DNA of 64,000 bases, from positions 1 through 64,000 of the forward strand of contig NZ_QUFI01000006.1 in NCBI RefSeq assembly GCF_003478505.1. Direction: 5' to 3'. This stretch comes from Clostridium sp. AF27-2AA (lineage in GTDB: Bacteria; Bacillota; Clostridia; Lachnospirales; Lachnospiraceae). Within the stretch, counting starts at the first letter, position 1; the number at the start of each line of letters is the position of its first letter. This document shows positions 52,270 to 61,534 of the stretch, in pieces. Below the pieces are notes generated by a model that saw nothing but the letters and a program-made list of their open reading frames with translations, was not told the origin of the DNA and did no database searches. The position numbers were made by a program, and so were the translations under genes.

Positions 52270-52311
52270 TAATGCTCTTTTCTGAATTTTGCAGGGATTT
52301 TCTGATATGCT

Positions 52312-53805
52312 TTACCACCCCAGATTAACTGGTTCCCCGCCTCCTGCTATAATTGTTTTTGATGTGGAAGCCGTACTCTCTGACTGAGACGCGCCGTCTG
52401 ATGCGCTGTCACTGTTCTGGCGCTCCTGTGGGGCCTCTGCTGTCTGCTCCGCAGTCTGTCCAGCCGCCGCATTCTGGTCTGCCTGTGTATGATCTGCCGG
52501 CTGCTCCGTCTGCGCACTGTCTGCTGTTTCCGTCGTTCTGCCATAGTTCAGTGCGGCATATACATCCAGCATACCATTGCTGCTGAGCTTGCCTTCCAAC
52601 GGCGGAATCTTTCGCGCCGTTTCCAGAAGAACTTTCCGGATATCAGAAAGCTGCAGATCCGTGCGATAGGAATACAAAAACGCCGCCGCTCCGGCTACCA
52701 TCGGAGCTGACATAGAGGTTCCGGTCATAAATCCATAACCGCCATCTGCGATGGTGCTGACAATGTAGGTGCCCGGTGCCGCGATATCCACGCTCTTTGC
52801 TCCGTAATTGGAGCTTTCCGCCAGGCTTCCGTCAAACATCAGGTTTGCCACAGAAATGACATTATCCAGGTCAAAGGAGGATGGATAGTCCGGCTTCTGG
52901 TCTGTGTCCTCTCCGATGCCTTTTTCGTTTCCGTTTCCGGCCGATACCACAAACAGCATCCTGGATGCCCGCATTACCTTCTCCAGTTCCGGATAATACT
53001 CTGTCGTACCAAAACTGAGGTTGCAGATGGAGGCTCCGTTTGCTTCCGCATAGCGAATGGCTTCAATGATGGCCTTTTCCTCACCTACACCGTACTGGGT
53101 TCCCAGTGCCTTTAATACCATGACCTTCACATATTTGTTGTCCGTAATACCGGCAATACCGCCATTTCCGCGGGCGGCGGCAATGGTTCCCGCCGCATGG
53201 GTTCCATGATTATCCTCAATGCCTTTACAGAGTTCATTGTTTCCATCAAAAAAATTCCAGCCATGTACATCGTCCACGTAACCGTTTCCGTCATTATCAA
53301 TGCCATCTCCCGGAATCTCATCTTCGTTGGTCCAGATAGCATCCTTCAGATCAGGATGATTGATATCAATTCCCGTGTCAATGACTGCCACTACCACCTG
53401 CCGGTGCTCCTCTGTGCTGGAATCGTAAAGGTTCCATGCCGGCAGGATATCAATATCCACTCCCCGTCTTGCCCGGATCTCCTTGATACGGTAAGCATCC
53501 GGTCCGGCTACCGGGGCCGGCATGCCAAGGTAGTTTGCCAGATCAATGTAGGTTGCCAGCTTCGGGTTGCTGTCCTTAAAGCGATTTGTGATCTCGCTGT
53601 ACTGCAGCTCCGCATCATTCTTCAGGCCCCACTGATATCTGGAATAGCTGTCTGAAGAAGACAGATTAGCCACACCCGGTCCATAGACATCGGTATGAAA
53701 GGTATATTGAGTGTCCGGCATTGCGGATGCCGCAGCATGCAGTCCCGCTCCGCAGAGCACTGCTGCTAATGCAGTAGCTGCCTGCTGTTTCCATTTCATT
53801 TTCAT
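52312..53805 (-). CDS. Secreted subtilisin-family (S8) serine protease
   Basis: A 497-residue protease with a signal peptide (MKMKWKQQAATALAAVLCGA). A pro-region of about 100 residues follows, then a subtilase domain with the complete triad: Asp in VVVAVIDTGIDINHP, His in DNHGTHAAGTIAA, Ser in TGTSMSAPMVAGA. A Ca-binding-like insert GDGIDNDGNGYVDD is present. The last 70 residues are Gln/Ala/Thr/Ser-rich and probably a flexible wall or linker tail; there is no LPXTG. GAGGAG lies 7 nt before ATG. Role may be extracellular protein digestion or processing. Confidence 0.92.
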   Translation of the reverse strand: MKMKWKQQAATALAAVLCGAGLHAAASAMPDTQYTFHTDVYGPGVANLSSSDSYSRYQWGLKNDAELQYSEITNRFKDSNPKLATYIDLANYLGMPAPVAGPDAYRIKEIRARRGVDIDILPAWNLYDSSTEEHRQVVVAVIDTGIDINHPDLKDAIWTNEDEIPGDGIDNDGNGYVDDVHGWNFFDGNNELCKGIEDNHGTHAAGTIAAARGNGGIAGITDNKYVKVMVLKALGTQYGVGEEKAIIEAIRYAEANGASICNLSFGTTEYYPELEKVMRASRMLFVVSAGNGNEKGIGEDTDQKPDYPSSFDLDNVISVANLMFDGSLAESSNYGAKSVDIAAPGTYIVSTIADGGYGFMTGTSMSAPMVAGAAAFLYSYRTDLQLSDIRKVLLETARKIPPLEGKLSSNGMLDVYAALNYGRTTETADSAQTEQPADHTQADQNAAAGQTAEQTAEAPQERQNSDSASDGASQSESTASTSKTIIAGGGEPVNLGW

Positions 53806-53917
53806 AATATACTCCTCAATTCTATCGCCATAACCGTGCAAGCACGCTTCGGGCTCTCTTGCACTCGTTACATTATAACACAGCTGTCAAATCTTTAGTT
53901 TGAACTTTGTGTGAAAT

Positions 53918-53943
53918 TGTTTGCGCAATGCGTGAACAGTAAC
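53918..53943 (-). repeat. Dispersed hairpin repeat, copy 3 (partial)
   Basis: Minus-strand GTTACTGTTCACGCATTGCG followed by CAAACA: one base differs from copies 1 and 4 in the shared core. It lies between the subtilase and tuf genes. Confidence 0.6.
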
Positions 53944-53960
53944 GTGAAATTCACGCAACA

Positions 53961-53990
53961 GAAAAACCCGTGGAGAAAATCTCCACGGGT
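53961..53990 (-). terminator. Terminator of tuf
   Basis: ACCCGTGGAGA and TCTCCACGGGT form an 11-bp stem with a 3-nt loop, followed on the minus strand by TTTTT. Confidence 0.92.
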
Positions 53991-54067
53991 CATCTTACGT
54001 TTGGACACAGTAGGCGCTCCTGCGCATCTACATGATATAAAAATTTCGATTAATTTCTGATCAGTGA

Positions 54068-55261
54068 TTACTCAACGATAGAAACAACACGGCCTGAACC
54101 TACGGTTCTACCACCCTCACGGATAGCGAAACGAAGACCCTGCTCCATAGCTACCGGATGGATCAGCTCAACGGTCATCTCTACGTTATCACCAGGCATG
54201 CACATCTCGGTACCAGCCGGGAGCTCGCAAACGCCGGTTACGTCAGTTGTTCTGAAGTAGAACTGCGGACGATAGTTGTTGAAGAACGGGGTATGACGAC
54301 CACCCTCGTCTTTGGTCAGAACGTAAACCTGTGCGGTAAACTTGTTGTGGCATTTTACGGATGCCGGCTTACACAGAACCTGTCCACGCTCGATCTCAGT
54401 TCTCTGGATACCACGAAGCAGAGCACCGATGTTATCACCAGCCTGAGCCTCATCCAGTAACTTACGGAACATCTCGATACCGGTAACAACGGTCTTCTTG
54501 GTCTCCTCGTGGATACCAACGATCTCAACCTCATCGTTCAGATGAAGAACACCACGCTCTACACGGCCAGTAGCAACGGTACCACGACCGGTAATGGTGA
54601 ATACATCCTCTACAGGCATCAGGAACGGCTTATCAGTCTCACGCTGCGGATCCGGGATCCAGCTGTCAACTGCGTCCATCAGCTCCATGATCTTGTCGCC
54701 CCACTCACCGTGCGGATCCTCAAGAGCCTTCAGAGCGGAACCCTGAATGATCGGGGTGTCATCGCCCGGGAACTCGTACTCGTTCAGCAGCTCACGGATC
54801 TCCATGTCTACTAACTCAAGCAGCTCCGGATCGTCAACCATATCACATTTGTTCATGAATACAACGATGTACGGTACGCCTACCTGACGGGAAAGCAGGA
54901 TGTGCTCTCTGGTCTGAGCCATAACACCATCGGTTGCTGCTACTACAAGGATAGCGCCATCCATCTGAGCTGCACCGGTGATCATGTTCTTAACGTAGTC
55001 AGCATGTCCTGGGCAGTCAACGTGTGCATAGTGTCTGTGCTCGGTCTCATACTCAACGTGTGCGGTAGAAATGGTGATACCACGCTCTCTCTCCTCCGGA
55101 GCCTTATCGATGTTCTCGAAATCGGTAGCGGTGTTACCAGCAACTCTCTCAGCCAGAACTTTGGTGATTGCTGCGGTCAGAGTGGTTTTACCATGGTCAA
55201 CGTGGCCGATGGTACCAATGTTACAATGCGGTTTGGTTCTTTCAAACTTTGCTTTTGCCAT
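54068..55261 (-). CDS. tuf: Elongation factor Tu
   Basis: A 397-residue translational GTPase delivering aminoacyl-tRNA to the ribosome. G1 is [10 protein letters not shown]3 [10 protein letters not shown]4 NKCDMVDD; domains II and III follow, ending [17 protein letters not shown]. Length and sequence are typical for clostridia. AAGGAGG lies 10 nt before ATG. It is last in the str operon but has its own strong promoter (55329-55357), allowing extra expression, and ends in a terminator. Confidence 0.98.
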   Translation of the reverse strand: MAKAKFERTKPHCNIGTIGHVDHGKTTLTAAITKVLAERVAGNTATDFENIDKAPEERERGITISTAHVEYETEHRHYAHVDCPGHADYVKNMITGAAQMDGAILVVAATDGVMAQTREHILLSRQVGVPYIVVFMNKCDMVDDPELLELVDMEIRELLNEYEFPGDDTPIIQGSALKALEDPHGEWGDKIMELMDAVDSWIPDPQRETDKPFLMPVEDVFTITGRGTVATGRVERGVLHLNDEVEIVGIHEETKKTVVTGIEMFRKLLDEAQAGDNIGALLRGIQRTEIERGQVLCKPASVKCHNKFTAQVYVLTKDEGGRHTPFFNNYRPQFYFRTTDVTGVCELPAGTEMCMPGDNVEMTVELIHPVAMEQGLRFAIREGGRTVGSGRVVSIVE

Positions 55262-55328
55262 TTTATAACGTCCTCCTTGATTTGCCCGCCTAGTACGGGC
55301 GATTGATTATATGGTTAGGCTGTTCTTT

Positions 55329-55357
55329 ATTATATGCTATTTACGCAATATTTTCAA
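55329..55357 (-). promoter_or_regulatory. Internal promoter for tuf
   Basis: Minus-strand TTGAAA (55352-55357), 17-bp spacer, perfect TATAAT (55329-55334), 70-90 nt before tuf. Confidence 0.85.
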
Positions 55358-55372
55358 GCCTTTTCTATATTC

Positions 55373-55429
55373 CGGCTGGCGGCTCTGCAGCATATTCTTT
55401 GATAAAAACAACTGCAGAACCACCGGCTG
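55373..55429 (-). other. Long hairpin between fusA and tuf
   Basis: An 18-nt arm (CAGCCGGTGGTTCTGCAG on the minus strand) pairs with CTGCAGAGCCGCCAGCCG around a 21-nt loop, mostly through perfect and G-U pairs. There is no T tract, so it is more likely an RNA processing or stability element or partial terminator than a full terminator. Confidence 0.6.
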
Positions 55430-55443
55430 AAAATTAGATTACA

Positions 55444-57564
55444 TTATTTCTTGTGCTCGTTGATAACCTTCTCCTGTACGGACTTCGGAACCGGCTCGTA
55501 CTTCTCGAAGAACATGGAGTAGTTACCACGTCCCTGAGTCTTGGAACGAAGGTCAGTAGAGTAACCGAACATCTCGGAAAGCGGAACGTATGCCTTAACG
55601 ATCTTACCGCCGCCTAAGTCATCCATACCCTCGATACGGCCACGACGGGAGTTGATATCACCGATAACATCACCCATGTACTCCTCAGGCATGGTAACCT
55701 CAACCTTCATGATCGGCTCAAGCAGGATAGCGCCTGCCTTCTGCATAGCCTCCTTGAACGCCATGGAACCAGCGATCTTGAATGCCATCTCGTTAGAGTC
55801 GACCTCATGGTAAGAACCATCGTATACGGTAGCTTTTACACCGAGTACCGGGAATCCAGCAAGGATACCGGACTTGGAAGCCTCTTCGATACCAGCGCCA
55901 ACTGCCGGGATGTACTCTTTCGGGATAGCACCGCCGACAACGGTAGACTCGAACTTGAAGGTCTCTTCTGCGTTCGCATCCATCGGCTCGAAGTGAACTT
56001 TACAGTGACCGTACTGACCACGACCACCAGACTGCTTAGCATATTTGCTGTCTACGTCTACGGCCTTGGTGAAGGTCTCTTTGTAAGCAACCTGCGGAGC
56101 ACCAACGTTTGCTTCTACGTTGAACTCTCTCAGAAGACGGTCTACGATGATCTCCAGATGTAACTCACCCATACCGGAGATGATGGTCTGGCCAGTCTCC
56201 TGGTTGGTGGATGCACGGAAGGTCGGATCCTCCTCTGCAAGTTTCGCAAGTGCCTCGCTCATCTTGCCCTGACCAGCTTTGGTCTTCGGCTCGATAGCGA
56301 TATCGATAACCGGCTCCGGGAACTCCATGGACTCCAGGATAACCGGATGATTCTCATCACAGATGGTATCACCGGTACCGGTAATCTTAAAGCCTACTGC
56401 TGCAGCGATATCGCCGGAGTAAACCTTGTCAATCTCCTGTCTCTTGTTAGCATGCATCTGAAGGATACGGCCAACACGCTCTTTCTTGCCCTTGGTAGCA
56501 TTCAGAACGTAGGAACCGGAATTCATGGTACCGGAGTACACACGGAAGAATGCCAGCTTACCTACGAACGGGTCGGTCATGATCTTGAATGCCAGAGCTG
56601 CGAACGGCTCTTCATCAGAAGAATGACGCTCGATTTCATTGCCATCCATATCGGTACCCTTGATAGACGGGATATCGGTCGGAGCCGGCATGAACTCGAT
56701 AACTGCGTTCAGAAGTCTCTGAACACCTTTGTTTCTGTATGCACTACCGCAGCATACCGGAACAGCGGTACACTCACAGGTAGCTTTTCTTAATACTTTC
56801 TTCAGTTCCTCGATAGATGGCTCTTCGCCTTCCAGATACTGCATCATCAGATCATCATCCAGCTCGCAGATCTTCTCTACCAGCTCGGTGTGATATAACT
56901 CTGCATCATCCTTCATATCATCCGGGATTTCGCAAACAGTAACGTCGTCGCCCTTATCATCGTTGTAGATGTAAGCCTGCATCTCGAACAGGTCGATAAG
57001 GCCCTTGAACTCGTCCTCTTTACCGATCGGCAGCTGTAAGCAGATAGCGTTCTTACCAAGTCTGGTACGGATCTGCTCTACTGCGCCGTAGAAGTTAGCG
57101 CCCAGGATATCCATCTTGTTGATGAATGCCATACGCGGTACGTTGTAGGTATCAGCCTGACGCCATACGTTCTCGGACTGCGGCTCTACACCACCCTTTG
57201 CACAGAACACGCCTACAGCGCCGTCCAGTACACGAAGGGAACGCTCTACCTCAACAGTGAAGTCTACGTGACCTGGGGTATCGATGATGTTGATACGATA
57301 CTCCGGCTGTCCTTTGATCGGACGGTTGTCCTGGCCATGAATGGTCCAGTGACAGGTGGTAGCTGCTGAAGTAATGGTAATACCACGCTCCTGCTCCTGC
57401 TCCATCCAGTCCATGGTAGCAGTACCTTCGTGAGTATCACCGATTTTGTAGTTTACACCAGTGTAATACAGGATACGCTCAGTCAAAGTGGTCTTACCAG
57501 CATCGATGTGAGCCATGATACCAATATTTCTGGTTCTCTCCAACGGATATTCTCTTCCAGCCAA
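55444..57564 (-). CDS. fusA: Elongation factor G
   Basis: A 706-residue GTPase driving ribosomal translocation. The G domain has [20 protein letters not shown] and NKMDILGA; domains II-V follow, including [15 protein letters not shown] and the C-terminal [13 protein letters not shown]. The start codon is TTG (57564), supported by AGGAGG 8 nt upstream and by the family N terminus [14 protein letters not shown] directly after. This is unusual for such an abundant protein. It is 15 nt after rpsG and ahead of tuf. Confidence 0.97.
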   Translation of the reverse strand: MAGREYPLERTRNIGIMAHIDAGKTTLTERILYYTGVNYKIGDTHEGTATMDWMEQEQERGITITSAATTCHWTIHGQDNRPIKGQPEYRINIIDTPGHVDFTVEVERSLRVLDGAVGVFCAKGGVEPQSENVWRQADTYNVPRMAFINKMDILGANFYGAVEQIRTRLGKNAICLQLPIGKEDEFKGLIDLFEMQAYIYNDDKGDDVTVCEIPDDMKDDAELYHTELVEKICELDDDLMMQYLEGEEPSIEELKKVLRKATCECTAVPVCCGSAYRNKGVQRLLNAVIEFMPAPTDIPSIKGTDMDGNEIERHSSDEEPFAALAFKIMTDPFVGKLAFFRVYSGTMNSGSYVLNATKGKKERVGRILQMHANKRQEIDKVYSGDIAAAVGFKITGTGDTICDENHPVILESMEFPEPVIDIAIEPKTKAGQGKMSEALAKLAEEDPTFRASTNQETGQTIISGMGELHLEIIVDRLLREFNVEANVGAPQVAYKETFTKAVDVDSKYAKQSGGRGQYGHCKVHFEPMDANAEETFKFESTVVGGAIPKEYIPAVGAGIEEASKSGILAGFPVLGVKATVYDGSYHEVDSNEMAFKIAGSMAFKEAMQKAGAILLEPIMKVEVTMPEEYMGDVIGDINSRRGRIEGMDDLGGGKIVKAYVPLSEMFGYSTDLRSKTQGRGNYSMFFEKYEPVPKSVQEKVINEHKK

Positions 57565-57579
57565 AGCTTTTTCCTCCTA

Positions 57580-58131
<552 letters not shown>

Positions 58132-58164
58132 CTATTCCTGCAACCACAGGCAATATCATCCCGG

Positions 58165-58191
58165 CACTAACTACTTTTACTTACGTTAGTG
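58165..58191. other. Hairpin in the rpsL-rpsG gap
   Basis: CACTAAC and GTTAGTG flank a 13-nt loop in the ~167-nt gap between rpsL and rpsG. In several bacteria S7 regulates the str operon through this gap, so the site is a candidate; no homology to the E. coli structure is claimed. Confidence 0.35.
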
Positions 58192-58217
58192 GTACTACTA
58201 GTGTAAGCTGTTACTTA

Positions 58218-58640
58218 TTATTTCTTCTTAGCGTCTTTCGGTCTCTTAGCGCCGTACTTGGAACGAGCCTGCTTTCTGTTGGCTACGCCTGCGGTATCAA
58301 GAGTACCTCTGATGATGTGGTATCTGGTACCCGGAAGGTCCTTAACACGGCCACCACGAATTAATACTACGCTGTGCTCCTGTAAGTTGTGTCCCTCGCC
58401 CGGGATGTAGCTGGTTACCTCGATACCGTTAGAAAGACGTACTCTGGCGATTTTACGAAGTGCAGAGTTCGGCTTCTTCGGGGTTGCAGTCTTAACTGCG
58501 GTGCAGACACCTCTCTTCTGCGGAGAAGAAGTGTTGGTTGCACGCTTCTGTAAGGAGTTGTATCCTCTCTGCAGAGCCGGTGCGGTAGACTTCTTTTCTG
58601 CGGTCTGTCTTCCCTTTCTCACTAACTGGTTGAATGTTGG
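58218..58640 (-). CDS. rpsL: 30S ribosomal protein S12
   Basis: A 140-residue decoding-centre protein. The start [12 protein letters not shown] has AGGAGGTGAAAGGA before the ATG. Conserved loops [17 protein letters not shown] and [20 protein letters not shown] are intact, with Lys at the usual streptomycin-interaction position. First gene of the str operon behind a perfect consensus promoter. Confidence 0.97.
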   Translation of the reverse strand, partial: PTFNQLVRKGRQTAEKKSTAPALQRGYNSLQKRATNTSSPQKRGVCTAVKTATPKKPNSALRKIARVRLSNGIEVTSYIPGEGHNLQEHSVVLIRGGRVKDLPGTRYHIIRGTLDTAGVANRKQARSKYGAKRPKDAKKK

Positions 58641-58737
58641 CATTCCTTTCACCTCCTGTGATATTGTCTGTTGGTTGCTGTAATTCTTTTCAGCTTTTTG
58701 CGCATCAAAAAATCCTGCGATTTTCGCACGCCATGTC

Positions 58738-58766
58738 ATTATATCCGTTTGATGATAGCATGTCAA
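58738..58766 (-). promoter_or_regulatory. Consensus promoter of the str operon
   Basis: Minus-strand TTGACA (58761-58766), 17-bp spacer, TATAAT (58738-58743): a perfect match in both hexamers. The rpsL leader is about 90 nt. The rest of the 400-nt gap to the next gene (59041) holds one dispersed repeat and nothing else recognised. Confidence 0.95.
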
Positions 58767-58818
58767 GGATATTTTTGCAATTTCTCGCCTGTTTTTCTTT
58801 ATATTTAAGCCATTTGTT

Positions 58819-58847
58819 GTTACTGTTCACGCGTTGCGCAAACAGCA
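58819..58847 (+). repeat. Dispersed hairpin repeat, copy 4 (most complete)
   Basis: GTTACTGTTCACGCG-TTGCGCAAACAGCAAC. Arms GTTACTGTT and AACAGCAAC pair over nine positions with one G-U, and GCG pairs with CGC inside: a compact REP-like hairpin upstream of the str promoter. Confidence 0.65.
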
Positions 58848-59040
58848 ACGGATTTTTCCGATGCTTCGCATTCCAAATCGGCAAAATCTGCTGCCACCAC
58901 GATATCATACGGCATTTTCAGTTCAGAAAATGCCTACCCGTGTACAGTAACCATTTGTTCCATTCATTTTCCCCACACATATTTTCGGACAGCCCGGAAT
59001 AGAATAAAGCAATCAGAGTATTCCCTAAAGGAGAAGTTTT

Positions 59041-59400
59041 ATGCTGCCATCCCGCCCGAAAGCTGTTCTGATCTCGCTTGTTGCGTCCTATCTTTTATCT
59101 GCCCTGCTTTTATTCATCCTGACCTTTGTTTTATACAGGCTGAAACTGAAGGAGTCGCAGATTGCACCCGCGGTCTATGCCCTCTATGCCATCTCCTGCT
59201 TCGCGGGCGGGCTGCTCTGCGGCAAAGCGCTGCGTACCCGGCGTTTTTTCTGGGGGCTTCTCACCGGAGTTCTGTATTTTCTGGCGCTCTTTACGGCATC
59301 CCTTCTGCTGCGCCACGGGCAGGTACCAGAGCTTTCCCGGATGCTTCCGGTACTGGCCTGCTGCGCGGCAGGAGGCATGGCAGGAGGAATTTTAAGCTGA
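59041..59400 (+). CDS. TIGR04086-family membrane protein
   Basis: A 119-residue protein with four predicted helices (about 8-30, 42-60, 67-87, 100-118), Gly/Ala-rich at the end (CCAAGGMAGGILS). This small family is widespread in spore-forming Firmicutes and has no known function. AAAGGAG lies 7 nt before ATG. It is followed by a strong terminator and convergent with the CNNM/CorC gene. Confidence 0.8.
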   Translation: MLPSRPKAVLISLVASYLLSALLLFILTFVLYRLKLKESQIAPAVYALYAISCFAGGLLCGKALRTRRFFWGLLTGVLYFLALFTASLLLRHGQVPELSRMLPVLACCAAGGMAGGILS

Positions 59401-59412
59401 TGAAAAAGAAAG

Positions 59413-59472
59413 GGATGCAGCAAAGCTGAACCCGGTATGTTCCGGGACCAGTTTGCTGCATCCTCTTCTTTT
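59413..59472. terminator. Long terminator after the TIGR04086 gene
   Basis: GGATGCAGCAAA ... CCCGG pairs with CCGGG ... TTTGCTGCATCC, an interrupted stem of about 20 bp, with TCTTCTTTTTT after it and an A-rich run before it. Serves both convergent genes. Confidence 0.92.
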
Positions 59473-59480
59473 TTACTGTT

Positions 59481-60794
59481 TTATTCGTGTTCTCCGTCTT
59501 TTTCCTTCTCTCCATCCTCCGACTCTTCCGGATGATGAATCTGAATGCGGATTTTTCCGATCCGGTTTTTATCCATCTCTTCTACTTTTAAATGAAGATT
59601 CTCGTAATCAACTTCCTCGCCTTCCTCCGGCAGATGGTCCAGCAGGCCGATCACCAGTCCGCCAATGGAATCATAATCCTCAGATTCCAGTTCCAGGCCC
59701 AAGCGGTCATTCAGATCGTCCAGTTTGGCTGAACCATTCACCAGATATTCATCCGGCGCAACTTCCTTTACGTCATCCTCCTCATCCTGATCGTACTCAT
59801 CGCGGATCTCACCGACAATCTCCTCCAGCATATCCTCCAGAGTAATAAGACCGGCGGTGGCACCGTACTCATCCAGTACAATGACAATATTGTTGAAGGT
59901 TTTTCGCATCTCCAGCATCAGCTCGGCCGTCTTCTTGTATTCGTAGGTATAAAGCGGCTGGCGCAGATAATCACGGATGGAAAAATTCTTTTCCTTTTCA
60001 TGATCAAACAGAATAAAATCCTTCATATTCACAATGCCGATGACATTGTCCGTATTTTCCTCGTAAACCGGGATACGGGTAAAGCGTTCATTCTGGAACA
60101 GCTCCATGAGCTCATCGAAGGTTGCGTTTACATCTACCATGACCATATCGATACGCGGCACCATAACATCCTTGGCCACAGCATCCCCGAAATCGAATAC
60201 GTTGTTGATCATCTTCTTTTCTTCGCTCTCAATAACGCCTTCCTCATGGCTTACTTCCACGATCGTCCGGAGCTCATCCTCTGTTATGGGATCCTGCTTT
60301 TTGTTGGGGTCTACACGCAAAAGGAAGAGAACTCCCATGGACAGCTTATTGACAATGAAGATTACCGGAGTCAGAACCACCATCAGCACATGGATGGCAC
60401 CTGCATAAGCAAAAGAGATTTTCTCCGCATACAGCGTGGACATAGTCTTTGGCGTGATCTCACCGAATACCAGGATCAGCAGCGTCAGCACGCCGGTGGC
60501 TACGCCAACCGCCGCATTGCCAAACACGCGCAGGGTCAGGGTTGTCATCAGGGAAGAGGCTGACAGATTCACAATGTTGTTGCCAATCAGAATGGTGCTG
60601 AGCATCTTGGCCGGATCTTCGATGACGGCCGCCACCATGGCTGCACGCTTGTCACCGCTCTCTGCCAGAGTACGCACCCGCATCTTGTTTACCGTAGTCA
60701 GGGCAGTCTCCGCCGAGGAGAAAAACGCTGACAGCATCAGCAGGATCAAAACCGCCGCCAGTTGTATGCCCGTACTGTCTCCAGAATCTAACAT
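59481..60794 (-). CDS. CNNM/CorC (HlyC) family transporter
   Basis: A 437-residue membrane protein: DUF21/CNNM helices (about 8-180, with FFSSAETALTTVNKMR and LIGNNIVNLSASSL), two CBS domains (about 205-335, including MVPRIDMVMVD and LITLEDMLEEIVGEI) and a C-terminal CorC_HlyC domain (about 350-425). The family is linked to Mg2+ or Co2+ efflux and resistance, with the CBS pair binding Mg-ATP. AAGGAG lies 12 nt before the ATG, a long spacing. The end is acidic and Lys-rich (DGEKEKDGEHE). Confidence 0.92.
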   Translation of the reverse strand: MLDSGDSTGIQLAAVLILLMLSAFFSSAETALTTVNKMRVRTLAESGDKRAAMVAAVIEDPAKMLSTILIGNNIVNLSASSLMTTLTLRVFGNAAVGVATGVLTLLILVFGEITPKTMSTLYAEKISFAYAGAIHVLMVVLTPVIFIVNKLSMGVLFLLRVDPNKKQDPITEDELRTIVEVSHEEGVIESEEKKMINNVFDFGDAVAKDVMVPRIDMVMVDVNATFDELMELFQNERFTRIPVYEENTDNVIGIVNMKDFILFDHEKEKNFSIRDYLRQPLYTYEYKKTAELMLEMRKTFNNIVIVLDEYGATAGLITLEDMLEEIVGEIRDEYDQDEEDDVKEVAPDEYLVNGSAKLDDLNDRLGLELESEDYDSIGGLVIGLLDHLPEEGEEVDYENLHLKVEEMDKNRIGKIRIQIHHPEESEDGEKEKDGEHE

Positions 60795-60830
60795 AGAAAT
60801 ATTTCGCTCCTTTTATATTTTCATTCGATT

Positions 60831-61340
60831 TTACATGGTTTCACGACTGCTGTCAACAGGAGTTTTTTCCGGCAGCATACCCCGGATTTCCTTTATGAAC
60901 TCCGCTCCGAACAGGATGCCGGAGCCAAGAAATACAAAGATATCCCCAAGATTGAAGACTACCTTCTTCAGTTTTCCACACTGAATGCTGAAATAGTCCA
61001 CCACATAGTGTCGGATCATGCGGTCATAAAGATTGCTGACCGCGCCGCCAAGAATAACAGCAATGCCGAATTTCTGTACGGTTTTTCCTTTCTGCGGAAG
61101 GATCGCAGCCAGAAAACCGGCCAGTCCTGAGATCACCGCCAGCGGCAGCATCCGCACAAGCTCTGCATGCTGCTCCAGAAAGCCGAAGGGAAAACCGGCG
61201 TTGTGATTCCGGTACAGCAGGATTTTTCCTTTTGTATGCGGCAGCGGCTTCGGGAAATTCTCCGGTTTTTCCCGGTCAATCAGCCATTTGATGCCAAGGT
61301 CCAGTGATGACAGCGCCGCGATGATTCCTGTATAAAGCAT
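60831..61340 (-). CDS. Signal peptidase II-like (LspA) protein
   Basis: A 169-residue membrane protein with four helices. LspA motifs are present in altered form: NHNAGFPFGFLEQ, GGAVSNLYDRM and VVDYF, then FNLGDIFVFLG; the two catalytic Asp (NLYD and GD) are kept. In canonical LspA these regions read GG.GN..DR and FN.AD. It may be a true lipoprotein signal peptidase or a paralogue. The start MLYTGII has AGGAGG 9 nt upstream. It has its own promoter and lies just upstream of the CNNM gene. Confidence 0.82.
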   Translation of the reverse strand: MLYTGIIAALSSLDLGIKWLIDREKPENFPKPLPHTKGKILLYRNHNAGFPFGFLEQHAELVRMLPLAVISGLAGFLAAILPQKGKTVQKFGIAVILGGAVSNLYDRMIRHYVVDYFSIQCGKLKKVVFNLGDIFVFLGSGILFGAEFIKEIRGMLPEKTPVDSSRETM

Positions 61341-61411
61341 AGACACATTCCTCCTGATTTCCAGATATTCTCTCAATTGCGCAGGTGGCAAATTACTGCG
61401 CAGCTATTCTT

Positions 61412-61440
61412 ATTGTACTATCAAAACGGAACGCCGTCAA
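61412..61440 (-). promoter_or_regulatory. Promoter of the LspA-like gene
   Basis: Minus-strand TTGACG (61435-61440), 17-bp spacer, TACAAT (61412-61417). Leader about 65 nt. Confidence 0.75.
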
Positions 61441-61534
61441 ACTGTAACCTGTTCGTAACTGTTCAGTACCATCACACTTACACCTGTTCTGATGTTCCTT
61501 CATATATTATCAGAAAAAAGTTCCGGGAGTTTTC

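Noticed and set aside
53850..53900. TTGACA and TATAAT upstream of the subtilase gene as a standard promoter
   Set aside because: They are only 7 bp apart, so cannot be one promoter; TATAAT with TG upstream may work as an extended -10 but evidence is thin.
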